A DNA stretch of 64,000 nucleotides from Candidatus Bathyarchaeota archaeon (lineage in GTDB: Archaea; Thermoproteota; Bathyarchaeia; Bathyarchaeales; Bathycorpusculaceae), in assembly GCA_026014485.1 (NCBI GenBank), contig JAOZIE010000008.1, positions 1-64,000 on the forward strand, given 5' to 3'. A program made the translations under genes and the position numbers. This document shows positions 41,114 through 48,970 of the stretch, in pieces. Under the pieces are notes generated by a model, which saw only the letters and a list, made by a program, of their open reading frames with translations, made no database searches and had not been told where the DNA came from. The first letter of the stretch is position 1. Every line of letters starts with the position of its first letter.

Positions 41114-41779
41114 CTATTTTGGTATGAGGTCAGTGTGCCAGAATCGGTTTTCCCTGAAAACTGTTTCGCCCTTCGCGAACGCTATGGGTTTGGTGAGTAT
41201 GGGTCCGTTGTAGACGAAAGTGTGGAATTCGCCGTTTTCTCCGCATGGGTCCACGCCTTCTGGCAGATCCGCTAGAAACTGCTTGTTGTATTCTCTGCCT
41301 GAAAATTCTTTGCCCAGCACCGTTGAATCCACCACCGTCACCACCGCTTTGAAGCCGAGGTCAATGAAGTGCTCTGCAAGAAAGCTTGTGTCGCGTTTCC
41401 ATAGGGGGTAGATTCCGTGCATGCCGATTTTCGCGAGGAGGGTGTCGCGGAACTTTTTGACGTCTTCAAGGAATATGTCGCCGAAAACAACGGTGGTTAC
41501 GCCTTGGGTTTGGTGTCTTTGCAGGCGCGTGAGGAGTTCTTTTTCGTAGTCTTTGTCTGCGGCGCCCGTGGGCAGAAGCATTTCCTCAACGGGAAATCCC
41601 AGAGACTTCGCTTGTTGCTCCAGCAGGATGCGTCGTATGCCGTGGATGCTGACGCGGTCGTATTCTTGGGTTACTGTTGTAAGTAGCCCCACTACATCCA
41701 TTCTTGCTTTCAAAACTTCGTAGAGCGCCAGTGCGCTGTCTTTGCCGCCGCTCCAGCCCACAACCACTTTCTCTATCAT
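41114..41779 (-). CDS. Dph6-like PP-loop ATPase (diphthine-ammonia ligase family)
   Basis: The 221-residue adenine-nucleotide alpha hydrolase has the PP-loop SGGKDSALAL at its start (about residues 10-19) and the family signature GVDPCGENGEFHTFVYNGP near the C-terminus. It is predicted to perform the last step of diphthamide formation on elongation factor 2, amidation of diphthine. Distant paralogues have other roles. Start ATG 41779 has GGTGG upstream. The gene is 17 bp after the mscS-like gene on the same strand. Confidence 0.85.
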   Translation of the reverse strand: MIEKVVVGWSGGKDSALALYEVLKARMDVVGLLTTVTQEYDRVSIHGIRRILLEQQAKSLGFPVEEMLLPTGAADKDYEKELLTRLQRHQTQGVTTVVFGDIFLEDVKKFRDTLLAKIGMHGIYPLWKRDTSFLAEHFIDLGFKAVVTVVDSTVLGKEFSGREYNKQFLADLPEGVDPCGENGEFHTFVYNGPILTKPIAFAKGETVFRENRFWHTDLIPK

Positions 41780-41796
41780 GGTTAGCCACCACACCA

Positions 41797-42753
41797 TTAC
41801 TCTGGCTCTTTTTTAAGCTTCACAGGTGGAAACCCAACAATCTCCATGGTTGCAGATGCAATTTTAACTTTTTCTGCCTTTTCAATCTCCGAAAGAATCA
41901 GCCTGCTCAGCTTGTCGTGTAAGACTCTGCGTTGCCAGACCTCCGTGATGTACCTGATGTCAAAGGTTATCCAGTTATCCGTCAAACTCACAAAAATGGC
42001 TGGCTGCAGTGAGCGTTTTGTTACATAGTACTTCTCTTCTATCTGCGTCATGTTTTTCTGGGCGTTGTCCACAATTTCCTTGGTTTCCCGTTTTACAATT
42101 TCCAAAATTAAGGTGTTAGCTGCGTTCCAGTCGCTGTCATACGTTATGGGAATTGAGATTTCATCCCAAATGAAGTCAAAGTCCCTTGTGTAATTTTGGG
42201 TTACTCCCGACAGAACCACGCCGTTTGGAATGATGGTTAACCGCCCCGTTACTTGGTCTCCCGAGACCCACTCACGTGTCTCCATTAATGTAGTGTAGAG
42301 AATTCCCACGTCGATTACGTCGCCCATTTTCCCATTGATTTCCACGCGGTCACCCGCACGGTAGACCCCGTTCACGAAGAGCATGAGTCCCCCAACGAAA
42401 TTCTTGAAAACATCCTGCACCGCAATCGCCACACCCGCACCGACCAACCCAAACGTAATCAAAATGTTTTGGGTTTCCCCAATCCAGATGCTTGCAAACG
42501 TGACCAAGAACGTTGCTAACGTCAAAATGGCAACCACTTTGCGCAGGGAATACCTTGTCTTGGACTCCTTTACCCTTTTACGAATAACTTCGGAAAGCAC
42601 AATTTCAAAAATGAAATAGATAATGGTCGAAGCTAAAACGGTGTAGAACGTTTTGACCAGATAGTAACTTGGATACTTGCAGTTGACGAACCAGAGCAGA
42701 ACCGAAGCAACCGCTAAAACTACAAGAACCGCCAGTCTAGAGCGCTTAACCAC
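41797..42753 (-). CDS. Small-conductance mechanosensitive channel (MscS family)
   Basis: The 318-residue membrane protein has hydrophobic helices near residues 7-24, 30-55 and 68-90. A pore-lining TM3 region follows (about 94-125, ITFGLVGAGVAIAVQDVFKNFVGGL in part). The conserved beta domain has GDRVEINGKMGDVIDVGILYTTLMETREWVSGDQ, split over about 135-170, and a C-terminal cytoplasmic domain completes it. It opens under membrane tension to release osmolytes. It is the first gene of a two-gene leftward unit with the Dph6-like gene. Confidence 0.88.
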   Translation of the reverse strand: MVKRSRLAVLVVLAVASVLLWFVNCKYPSYYLVKTFYTVLASTIIYFIFEIVLSEVIRKRVKESKTRYSLRKVVAILTLATFLVTFASIWIGETQNILITFGLVGAGVAIAVQDVFKNFVGGLMLFVNGVYRAGDRVEINGKMGDVIDVGILYTTLMETREWVSGDQVTGRLTIIPNGVVLSGVTQNYTRDFDFIWDEISIPITYDSDWNAANTLILEIVKRETKEIVDNAQKNMTQIEEKYYVTKRSLQPAIFVSLTDNWITFDIRYITEVWQRRVLHDKLSRLILSEIEKAEKVKIASATMEIVGFPPVKLKKEPE

Positions 42754-42838
42754 ACCCTTAACCTCGCAAAAACTATCCGCTAACTGCGTATTTAACCTTC
42801 ACCGAAAACACCCACACACAAGAATCTGCAAACATAAG

Positions 42839-42919
42839 TGGCGGACCCGCTGGGATTTGAACTCGGGATTCTCGGCTCCGGAGGCCGACGCCTTAGTCTG
42901 TGCTACAGCACACTACCCG
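42839..42919 (-). pseudogene. Decayed copy of tRNA-Arg(CCG), 3' part conserved
   Basis: On the minus strand, the last 60 or so bases match the intact tRNA-Arg(CCG) at 46346-46424. The anticodon arm (TCGGCCTCCGGAGCCGA) is identical, and the T-loop and CCA are present. The T-stem has two mismatches, and the 5' acceptor strand (about GGTAGTG) cannot pair with the 3' strand (CGGGTCC). It is therefore not a functional tRNA. A conserved 3' portion and lost 5' portion is the pattern left when an element integrates at a tRNA gene. Confidence 0.7.
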
Positions 42920-42952
42920 AGTAGACGACAAGTGGAAAATGGTGTTCATTAT

Positions 42953-42968
42953 GACTAAACTTTTAGTC
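42953..42968. promoter_or_regulatory. Palindrome GACTAAA-CT-TTTAGTC (site 1)
   Basis: A perfect 7+7-bp inverted repeat lies about 9 bp upstream of a TATA-like CCTTAAATTTT of the 43045 gene. Nearly the same 19-bp sequence (TGACTAAA..TTTAGTCCA) recurs at 44463-44478 upstream of the tandem-HTH gene. The two sites bracket these two convergent genes and are probably bound by the HTH protein. Confidence 0.6.
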
Positions 42969-43044
42969 CAAACACCTTAAATTTTGTGCTCCCGAATTAA
43001 AACTCTGCTAAAACCAAGAAGAGCCTGTTACTGGAGAAAAATCA

Positions 43045-43488
43045 ATGATCAGCAAGCCTTTGGGGATAATGGGGGTTTCGAGAATAGTTGGGTGGAGCAG
43101 GCTTCAAGTTTTTGAAGCACTCTACTTCGCAAGCGACCGAATAGTGGTGGTTCGCACAGCGACAGGTATACATTGGGGTTGGGGAGCAGGAGACGCCTTT
43201 CGGGGTTGGAATCAATCAATAAAACAAGAGGAACACATGAGCGACCTTTCAGTTGAAGAAGTTCTAGCCGCAGACATAAACAACTTCGCCGTTACCTACG
43301 ACAAAATCCAAAAAGTGGAACTGAAAAAGTTCGGGAAAGGAGCCTTCATAACCTTCTACTTTGACGATAAAAAAATTCGATGGAACCTGCATCGCCTCTC
43401 GGGCAGCTATAAAGTGGAGGACTTTGAAGCTTTTCTGCAATCACTTTTTGGAGAGAAATATGTGAGAAAAAGTCTCCTGAACCTGTAG
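43045..43488 (+). CDS. Hypothetical protein with a PH-like beta domain
   Basis: The 147-residue protein has no recognised family name. It is rich in beta strands (DRIVVVRTATGIHWG, then KVELKKFGKGAFITFYFDDKKIRWNLHR) and ends in a helix (VEDFEAFLQSLFGEKY), resembling bacterial PH-like (bPH) domains. No membrane segment is seen. ATG at 43045 has GGAG upstream. It shares an identical palindrome with the promoter of the convergent regulator gene 43494-44426 and lies between tRNA-Arg fragments, so it may be accessory. Confidence 0.65.
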   Translation: MISKPLGIMGVSRIVGWSRLQVFEALYFASDRIVVVRTATGIHWGWGAGDAFRGWNQSIKQEEHMSDLSVEEVLAADINNFAVTYDKIQKVELKKFGKGAFITFYFDDKKIRWNLHRLSGSYKVEDFEAFLQSLFGEKYVRKSLLNL

Positions 43489-43493
43489 CCGCT

Positions 43494-44426
43494 TCAGGGA
43501 AGAATATTGGTGTTTTTAACTTGGTAGAGTTTTAAGTCGTCGTTGACTTTGGCGAGGTAAAGCATTGCGGTTGCAGCAAAAGCCACAATCACTACGTTTA
43601 TTGCTGCGGTTTCGCTGCTGAAAGCGCCGCGCGTATAGAGTAAAAAGTTGGCTGCAAGCATTAAGGCGGAGACGAGGGCTATAGCGAACCATTGGTGCCA
43701 CAGCGGATTAATTTTAAGCATGCTGTTTGCGTTTTTGATGCTGCGCTGCGAGTTGTAGGCGAATACACCTTTCTTGGTCAACGTGTACTGACCCGTTTCA
43801 TCTACAGACACCACGCTGCTTAAGGCTTTAAGGTGGTAGTTCATCTGTCCGCTGCTGTCCACCTTTGCGGCTTTCATAAGTTCAGTGTAACTTAACCGTC
43901 CGTTTTCCCGAAGCAAATCGACTATCTTCCGCCGGGTCTTATCATTTAGTGTTTCAAGCAGGGAAGTATCGGTGCTGCGGCAAGAACCTAACCTGCTGCT
44001 TTGAACCTTAACAAAAACAACCAACGCTGCCGAAATCGCGCACAGCGTGATTGAAGTGCCCAGTAACCATTCGAAGGTTAGGTGCTGATGGTAAGTTAAG
44101 AAGTAAATCGCCACTAACCCTAAAGCAATGGCGTTGCGTCCGTATTTTATGGTGGTGGCTAAGCGGGTTTTTTGGTTGTATGAGAAGTCTTGAAGCATTT
44201 TCCAAGTGGTTGTGCCCTGTTCGCTGAGGCTGTAGCCGTTATCGGTTTTGTTTAGCAGTGGCACTAACGTTTTTAGGTGGTAGTTTAGTCTGCCGCGGTC
44301 TTGCATGTGGAGGGCTTCCTGTAGGTCGGAGTAGGTGAGGACGGTGCGGTCGTGTAGCAGGATGATTATCTGGCGTCTTGTTCCGTCTCGGAGAATCTTG
44401 TTCAGCCCAGCTAAATCAGAATGCAT
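43494..44426 (-). CDS. Membrane protein with two winged-helix domains in tandem
   Basis: The 310-residue protein has two ArsR-like winged helices, each followed by two membrane helices. HTH1 is at about 5-75 (LRDGTRRQIIILL, RGRLNYHLKTL), with TM near 93-112 and 117-140. HTH2 is at about 152-225 (TRRKIVDLLRENGRLSYTELMKAAKVD in part, GQMNYHLKAL), with TM near 243-265 and 272-293. The duplicated HTH-TM-TM unit is unusual and resembles two copies of the 15807 protein fused. It is a candidate membrane-tethered one-component regulator that could bind two half-sites from one chain. A palindrome lies 37-52 bp upstream of its ATG. Ligand unknown. Confidence 0.75.
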   Translation of the reverse strand: MHSDLAGLNKILRDGTRRQIIILLHDRTVLTYSDLQEALHMQDRGRLNYHLKTLVPLLNKTDNGYSLSEQGTTTWKMLQDFSYNQKTRLATTIKYGRNAIALGLVAIYFLTYHQHLTFEWLLGTSITLCAISAALVVFVKVQSSRLGSCRSTDTSLLETLNDKTRRKIVDLLRENGRLSYTELMKAAKVDSSGQMNYHLKALSSVVSVDETGQYTLTKKGVFAYNSQRSIKNANSMLKINPLWHQWFAIALVSALMLAANFLLYTRGAFSSETAAINVVIVAFAATAMLYLAKVNDDLKLYQVKNTNILP

Positions 44427-44462
44427 AACATTATTTTGTGGTTCACTGATTTAGGAGTTGTT

Positions 44463-44478
44463 GACTAAATTTTTAGTC
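44463..44478. promoter_or_regulatory. Palindrome GACTAAA-TT-TTTAGTC (site 2)
   Basis: This is the second copy of the palindrome at 42953-42968, here about 8 bp upstream of a TATA-like CCTAAATC in the promoter of the tandem-HTH gene (minus strand). The same distance to the TATA element at both sites argues for real co-regulation. Confidence 0.6.
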
Positions 44479-44668
44479 CATTAACTTGGTTTGTTTGTCG
44501 CTTGCTGTTTAGCCCAAACTGCCTGAGGAAAACGCTACAACCAGCCAGCCGCCCAACACAAACGCAGAACCCAAAAAGCAACCCTCCACCAAACCCGCTG
44601 GTAGCTGAAGAATACGGGCAACATTCTCTTCTTCTTAAACTAAAAAACAAAAACACCTAAACAATTGT

Positions 44669-44700
44669 TGGCGGACCCACTGGGTTTGACCCTCGACCCC
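44669..44700 (-). repeat. Second 3'-end fragment of tRNA-Arg
   Basis: About 30 bases on the minus strand repeat the 3' end of the tRNA-Arg gene: acceptor strand GGGTCC, discriminator G and CCA, preceded by a T-arm-like GGTCAAACCCAG. There is no anticodon arm. It lies directly after the stop of the flavodoxin gene and has the same orientation as the intact tRNA at 46346 and the decayed copy at 42839. Confidence 0.55.
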
Positions 44701-44702
44701 AC

Positions 44703-45185
44703 CTATTGTTTTAGCTTTAGAGCGAAATCTTCTGCGTGTTTTAGGTCTTCTTCGTTTGGTCTGCCCTTGTTTATTCCACCTAGGTACTTCAAGAATTTGT
44801 TTGTGTTGAACCCAGCACAACCAAACTCGCCCACAATCGCGTAGCCTTTTGATTGAAGGGTTTCTTTAAGAGTTGTGTGGCATTTGCTGGTGTATTCTTC
44901 TACTCGCTGTTGACCAGAAATTCCAATAGGCATTCCACTGGTTGAGAAGACGAACGCTTTCTTACATGCAACTTGAGGTAGCCTGTCTGCAAAGTCAAGG
45001 AGCTCCTTGTAGTTTTTACCACTGTCTATCCCTGACCCAAAGCCTACTAAGTCATAATCTTCAAGCACTTCTGGGTTAGTCTGTTGGGGCGTTTTAATTT
45101 CTGCATCAAACACTTTTGCCATCGCTTCCGCTACTTTCTGGGTATTATTGTGATGGTACGAATATACAACTAACAAACACTTCAT
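44703..45185 (-). CDS. Flavodoxin
   Basis: The 160-residue flavodoxin-fold protein starts MKCLLVVYSYHHNNTQKVAEAM, the FMN phosphate loop. SGIDSGKNYKELL and FSTSGMPIGI follow as further flavin-binding loops, with an alpha/beta pattern to the end. It is an electron carrier or a flavodoxin-domain oxidoreductase partner. The start was set at ATG 45185 (SD AAAGGAAG) rather than the frame opening at 45206. A 10-bp perfect palindrome about 58 bp upstream may be regulatory. It lies between two tRNA-Arg 3' copies, so it may have come with an integrated element. Confidence 0.85.
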   Translation of the reverse strand: MKCLLVVYSYHHNNTQKVAEAMAKVFDAEIKTPQQTNPEVLEDYDLVGFGSGIDSGKNYKELLDFADRLPQVACKKAFVFSTSGMPIGISGQQRVEEYTSKCHTTLKETLQSKGYAIVGEFGCAGFNTNKFLKYLGGINKGRPNEEDLKHAEDFALKLKQ

Positions 45186-45206
45186 CGGAAACACTTCCTT
45201 TCCCAC

Positions 45207-45545
45207 TTAATCCTTTAGCCGCCCTCATACGTACAGCCTTTTGTATCGATACCCAATACAATGAGTCTTGAGCAAATGTGTGATGCCAAGCCAAATGTGA
45301 CCCTAAACATGAGCTAAAAAACCCTGCAGTTCTTACAGTCTTGCGTGGCGAACGATTTGTGACTTGGTTTGTTGTCGTACTGGGGCTCCTTGGCTTTTCA
45401 TTTACGATGCATACTGCCTATAAGCTTTTCTCAAGCATACAATCACAAGATAGATGAACATAGCCGGAAGGCGTTTTCGTTGGACGGGGACCAATTAACT
45501 CTAAAAGCTTAAAAAATGACCCGTTTATATGGATGACTGGTTGGC
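45207..45545. other. Intergenic region between flavodoxin and GNAT-YoaP genes
   Basis: This divergent promoter region has no gene. The palindrome GTATCGATAC (45243-45252), extended by TTGTAT/ATACAA arms, lies upstream of the flavodoxin gene. A TATA-like GCTTAAAAAATG near 45507-45518 would give the 45546 gene a very short leader. Nothing else is seen in the remaining 250 bp. Confidence 0.4.
45243..45252. promoter_or_regulatory. Palindrome GTATCGATAC upstream of flavodoxin
   Basis: A perfect 10-bp palindrome lies 58 bp upstream of the flavodoxin start codon. Operator role is inferred from symmetry and position only. Confidence 0.3.
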
Positions 45546-46328
45546 ATGTCCAAACAAACAATAGGCGAAAGTGACATTTCAATAGTTGACCTCACGCCGG
45601 AGACTATCGCCGATTTCGGCGTCTGCGGCTACAAAGACGTCAACAAACATGTCGAATTGAGAAGAAAAATCGCTTGGTTCCAAGAGTACTATCCTAAAGG
45701 TCTTAGAATCAAAGCCGTCATGTCCAAAACCGGCGGCTACCAAGGCATGCTCGAGTACCTCCCCGGCAAATACGCCCACAGACCCGTCGCCGCAGCCGAT
45801 TACATGTTTATCCACTGCATTTTTGTCGGCTTCAAACGTCCCTTCAAAGGCAAAGGGTTAGGCTCTGCTCTACTTGATGAATGCATAAAAGACGCCAAAG
45901 AGGCGGGGCTGCAAGGTGTTGCTGTTGTTACAAGAAACGGGCCGTTCATGGCTAAGAAAGGTATTTTTCTGAAAAAAGGCTTTAAACTGGTGGACAAAGC
46001 GGAACCTGACTTTGAACTCTTAGCCCTAAAATTCAACGCAGCAGCCGCTGACCCCAAATTCACAATCCCAACAGCGGCATATCCTGACGGGTTAACGGTT
46101 ATCCGTTCGCCCCAATGTCCCTACTCGGAGAAAAACGTTAACGAAATCTTGAAAACCGCCAAAAAACTGGGAATCCCAACTAAACTTGTCGATTTGCAGG
46201 ATTTTCGTGAGGCACAACAGTCACCATGTGCTTTTGGCACCTTCTGCATAATCTACAACGGCAAAATCATCAGCCACCACCCAATCAGCAACACACGATT
46301 CGAAAACATCATGAAGAAAATGCGCTGA
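45546..46328 (+). CDS. GNAT acetyltransferase with YoaP-like C-terminal domain
   Basis: The 260-residue protein has an N-terminal GNAT domain (about 12-160; the acetyl-CoA loop lies in RPFKGKGLGSALLDECIKDA). The C-terminal domain (about 175-260) resembles YoaP: a thioredoxin-like start (TVIRSPQCPYSEKNVNEILKTA in part) and a second Cys pair in SPCAFGTFCIIYNG. The cysteines suggest redox or thiol chemistry together with acetylation; the substrate is unknown. It lies next to the intact tRNA-Arg, converging on it, and its stop is 17 bp from the tRNA 3' end. Confidence 0.78.
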   Translation: MSKQTIGESDISIVDLTPETIADFGVCGYKDVNKHVELRRKIAWFQEYYPKGLRIKAVMSKTGGYQGMLEYLPGKYAHRPVAAADYMFIHCIFVGFKRPFKGKGLGSALLDECIKDAKEAGLQGVAVVTRNGPFMAKKGIFLKKGFKLVDKAEPDFELLALKFNAAAADPKFTIPTAAYPDGLTVIRSPQCPYSEKNVNEILKTAKKLGIPTKLVDLQDFREAQQSPCAFGTFCIIYNGKIISHHPISNTRFENIMKKMR

Positions 46329-46345
46329 ACCCCAAAAGTTTTGAG

Positions 46346-46424
46346 TGGCGGGCCCGCTGGGATTTGAACCCAGGGTCTTCGGCTCCGGAGGCCGACGCCT
46401 TAATCCGTGCTCGGCGACGGGCCC
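46346..46424 (-). tRNA. tRNA-Arg (anticodon CCG)
   Basis: On the minus strand the 79 bases from 46424 to 46346 fold as a tRNA. The acceptor stem is GGGCCCG with CGGGCCC. The D arm is GCC..GGC, the anticodon stem TCGGC/GCCGA with loop CTCCGGA, and the T arm CTGGG-TTCAAAT-CCCAG. The discriminator is G and CCA is encoded. Anticodon CCG reads the Arg codon CGG. No intron is seen. Two partial copies of its 3' portion lie to the left in the same orientation (42839 and 44669). Confidence 0.93.
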
Positions 46425-46465
46425 AACCGCACAGAAACAGAGTTTAGGCGGATTTAAGTTAATCG

Positions 46466-46969
46466 CTATTCTTCCCCGATTACGTCCTCGTTTATCCACC
46501 ACGCCTTCTTTTTTCCTGATTTTTCGCCTGCGTAGTAGTCGATTGCTGCTTTGCCCAGTTGTTTGCGGCTAGCTTTCTGCATTTTTCGCAGTCTGTTTAG
46601 CACTAGCCACCGGTTAATCTGCAGGTACTCCGCCAGCTCAGGCGTGGTGGCGCCCTTATAATGCAAGAGGTAGTCCACGATTTTGTGGTCTAAATCGTCG
46701 ATGCAGAAGCTGTGGGGATTTACCTTCTGGTGCCCAAAAGTGAGCAGCTCTAAATCCGCCAGAGTTTTGCGTATGCTGCCCAGTTCCCCCTCGATTTTTT
46801 TCATGCGGTCTTCCAGATGCAGGACTCTGTCTGCCCGCGGGGTCTTCTGAAGCTTGTCCATTATGGCTTCGCGGATGAAGTCGCTTCGGTCGCCTTCGGG
46901 AATCCGCAGAGCTAACTCGTTGTAGACTTCTTCTGGAATCTTAGCTGAAACCACTTTGACCTTGCCCAT
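46466..46969 (-). CDS. Ribbon-helix-helix plus winged-helix regulator
   Basis: The 167-residue protein begins with an RHH/CopG-like domain (KVKVVSAKIPEEVYNELAL, about residues 3-40, continuing GDRSDFIREAIMDKL). A coiled coil follows (about 47-72), then a C-terminal winged-helix region (LDHKIVDYLLHYKGATTPELAEYLQ in part, about 93-140). Two DNA-binding modules on one small chain suggest a transcription factor. Targets are unknown. ATG at 46969. It lies directly behind the tRNA-Arg on the same strand. Confidence 0.75.
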   Translation of the reverse strand: MGKVKVVSAKIPEEVYNELALRIPEGDRSDFIREAIMDKLQKTPRADRVLHLEDRMKKIEGELGSIRKTLADLELLTFGHQKVNPHSFCIDDLDHKIVDYLLHYKGATTPELAEYLQINRWLVLNRLRKMQKASRKQLGKAAIDYYAGEKSGKKKAWWINEDVIGEE

Positions 46970-47093
46970 CTAAGCTGCCTCTGCAACATCTGTTACGTGG
47001 TCTTAGTATTTCACGATTTCTTCAAAGACCCGCAGTTCAGAAACTAACTAAAAACTTAAATTCCCATACAACAGAGGTTTATGTGGGTTGTTT

Positions 47094-48224
47094 GTGCCCA
47101 AAAAAACTACAATTTCTCTGATTAAATGTGACGTCGGCTCCTTAGCTGGTCACCATATTGTTCCTAAACCTCTTTTTGATATCGCAGAAAAAAACATGAA
47201 AAACGCCGCCGAGACGGGTTTAATCAACAGTTACTACGTCTTTAACGCTGGCGATGACCTTGAGCTTTTGATGGTTCACGAGAAAGGCGAACATAACCAC
47301 ATGATTCACGAGCTTGCTTGGAACACCTTCAAGGAAGCCGCCGATAAGGCTTTGGAACTGAAGCTTTACGGCGCCGGGCAAGACATCTTGAAAACGGCGT
47401 TCAGCGGCAACGTCTGCGGCATGGGTCCAGGCGTGGCGGAGATGGAAATCGAGGAGCGCGGCGCCGACCCCATCGTGGTTTTCGCTGCTGACAAAACCAG
47501 TGCAGGCAGCTTTAACTATCCGCTTTTCCGTGTGTTTGCTGACCCGATGAACACCGCGGGGCTTGTCATCGACCCGAATATGCTTTGCGGGTTCAAATTT
47601 GATGTGGTGGACACTGTTGAAAACAAGGCGATAACGTTGAAGTGCCCCGAGGAAACCTATGAGCTTCTTGCTTTAATCGGGACTGTGGGTAGGTACGTCA
47701 TCAGCCGTGTCCGCCGAGCCAGCGACGACCTGATTTGCGCTTCCAGTAGCGTCAGCAAACTTTCTTTGATTGCGGGAAAATATGTGGGGAAAGATGACCC
47801 AGTTATGATTGCCCGCGCCCAGCATGGGTTACCTGCGGTGGGCGAGGTCTTGGCGCCTTTCATGCACACCTACTTTGTTATGGGGTGGATGCGGGGTAGC
47901 CACTGGGGGCCTCTTATGCCCGTCGGATTGAACGCGTCCAAATGCACCGTCTTTGATGGTCCCCCCAGAATCGTTGCTTTAGGCTTCCAAGTCGCGGACG
48001 GCGGAATCGCCAGTGACGAAGGTAAACCGCTTATCGCTGACCTGTTTGATGACCCCGCGTTTGATTTGGCGCGTCAAGAAGCCGTAAGAGAAGGCGCAAC
48101 ATTGCGGCGGATGGGCGAGTTTGAACCCGCACGTTTAGGTCCTGAAGAGATGGAGTACACCACAATTCAGCAGGTGCTACACAAGCTTGCCAAACGCTTC
48201 ACAACCGTAACATCCGACGACTAA
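47094..48224 (+). CDS. fbp: Fructose-1,6-bisphosphate aldolase/phosphatase
   Basis: The 376-residue bifunctional archaeal FBPA/P makes fructose 6-phosphate irreversibly from triose phosphates in gluconeogenesis. Family stretches present: TTISLIKCDVGSLAGHH at the N-terminus (metal site), DDLELLMVHEKGEHN, GAGQDILKTAFSGNV, MGPGVAEMEIEERGADPI and RVFADPMNT. The length is standard. Start is probably GTG 47094 (family proteins begin near KTTIS); TTG at 47088 is an alternative. It fits an organism building sugars from acetyl-CoA made by ACDS. Confidence 0.95.
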   Translation: MPKKTTISLIKCDVGSLAGHHIVPKPLFDIAEKNMKNAAETGLINSYYVFNAGDDLELLMVHEKGEHNHMIHELAWNTFKEAADKALELKLYGAGQDILKTAFSGNVCGMGPGVAEMEIEERGADPIVVFAADKTSAGSFNYPLFRVFADPMNTAGLVIDPNMLCGFKFDVVDTVENKAITLKCPEETYELLALIGTVGRYVISRVRRASDDLICASSSVSKLSLIAGKYVGKDDPVMIARAQHGLPAVGEVLAPFMHTYFVMGWMRGSHWGPLMPVGLNASKCTVFDGPPRIVALGFQVADGGIASDEGKPLIADLFDDPAFDLARQEAVREGATLRRMGEFEPARLGPEEMEYTTIQQVLHKLAKRFTTVTSDD

Positions 48225-48237
48225 ACAATGCAAGCGT

Positions 48238-48801
48238 TCACGCAGGGGGACTTGCTTGCTCCATTGCCTTTGATAGCTTCACGCATCGACTTTCCACCAA
48301 TTCATGGATTTTCTCTCGAAGCTTCTCCACAGGCAGCCTTTTGCTCTTAAGAAGCCCAGTTTCCTTTGCGAGTTCTGCATCGCCAAGAGAACTAAACCAC
48401 GCTTCAAAGTCTCCGCGGCTGAAGTGAAACATAATTGAATCCGCGTTGATTTTTCCTATTTTTTCGCGGAAATCCAGCAGGTCTTGGGCGTGTATGTTTA
48501 GTGGTTTGCCTATGTCTGTGTAGAAGTGGAAGGTTTTGTTGTGGGGTGTTTGTCCCAAAATCTTCAGTGCGAGGTCCTTGGTGACTTGAGGTAACCCTAA
48601 CGCTTTTTTGCCGTTTTCTGAGATGAGGTAGCACCCTTTTGCAGGAGACTCTGCGTAGCCCATCCTGACTAAGCCGATGAGATGCATCTGAACGGCGGGG
48701 CGCTCCTTTCCCGTTTCTCCAGCGATTTCTACGGCTTTCACTGGTTTTTCGTGAAGCAACAGGGCTTCAAGTATTTCAAGTTTAACAGGTGACAAATCCA
48801 T
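48238..48801 (-). CDS. Winged-helix protein of unknown role
   Basis: The 187-residue protein has an N-terminal winged-helix domain (about 3-72: KLEILEALLLHEKPVKAVEIA, KERPAVQMHLIGLVRMGYAE). A C-terminal part of alternating helices (about 95-187) with FHFYTDIGKPLNIHAQDLLDFR has no known family. It may be a DNA-binding regulator. ATG at 48801 has TTGGAG upstream, which favours it over the TTG at 48816. It is convergent with the FBP aldolase/phosphatase gene (13-bp gap) and divergent from the glycosyltransferase. Confidence 0.65.
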   Translation of the reverse strand: MDLSPVKLEILEALLLHEKPVKAVEIAGETGKERPAVQMHLIGLVRMGYAESPAKGCYLISENGKKALGLPQVTKDLALKILGQTPHNKTFHFYTDIGKPLNIHAQDLLDFREKIGKINADSIMFHFSRGDFEAWFSSLGDAELAKETGLLKSKRLPVEKLREKIHELVESRCVKLSKAMEQASPPA

Positions 48802-48970
48802 TCGACTACGCTCCAAGTTATAATATTCGCATTTGGGCTAAACAAACTTTTCTAGCATAAAACCCTAAAAGCGGCGCCTTTATCTTGGCTTTTGGAAACC
48901 TTAAGAACTAGATTGGGCAAAGTATTAGTAGAAACAGAACTTCTATGTTGAAAACGGTGAAGAACTATCC

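Noticed and set aside
42677-42958. Rightward ORF reading RWDLN-type sequence across the tRNA-Arg remnant
   Set aside because: Such peptides are the known artefact of translating the antisense of tRNA-Arg; the same occurs at 46226-46447.
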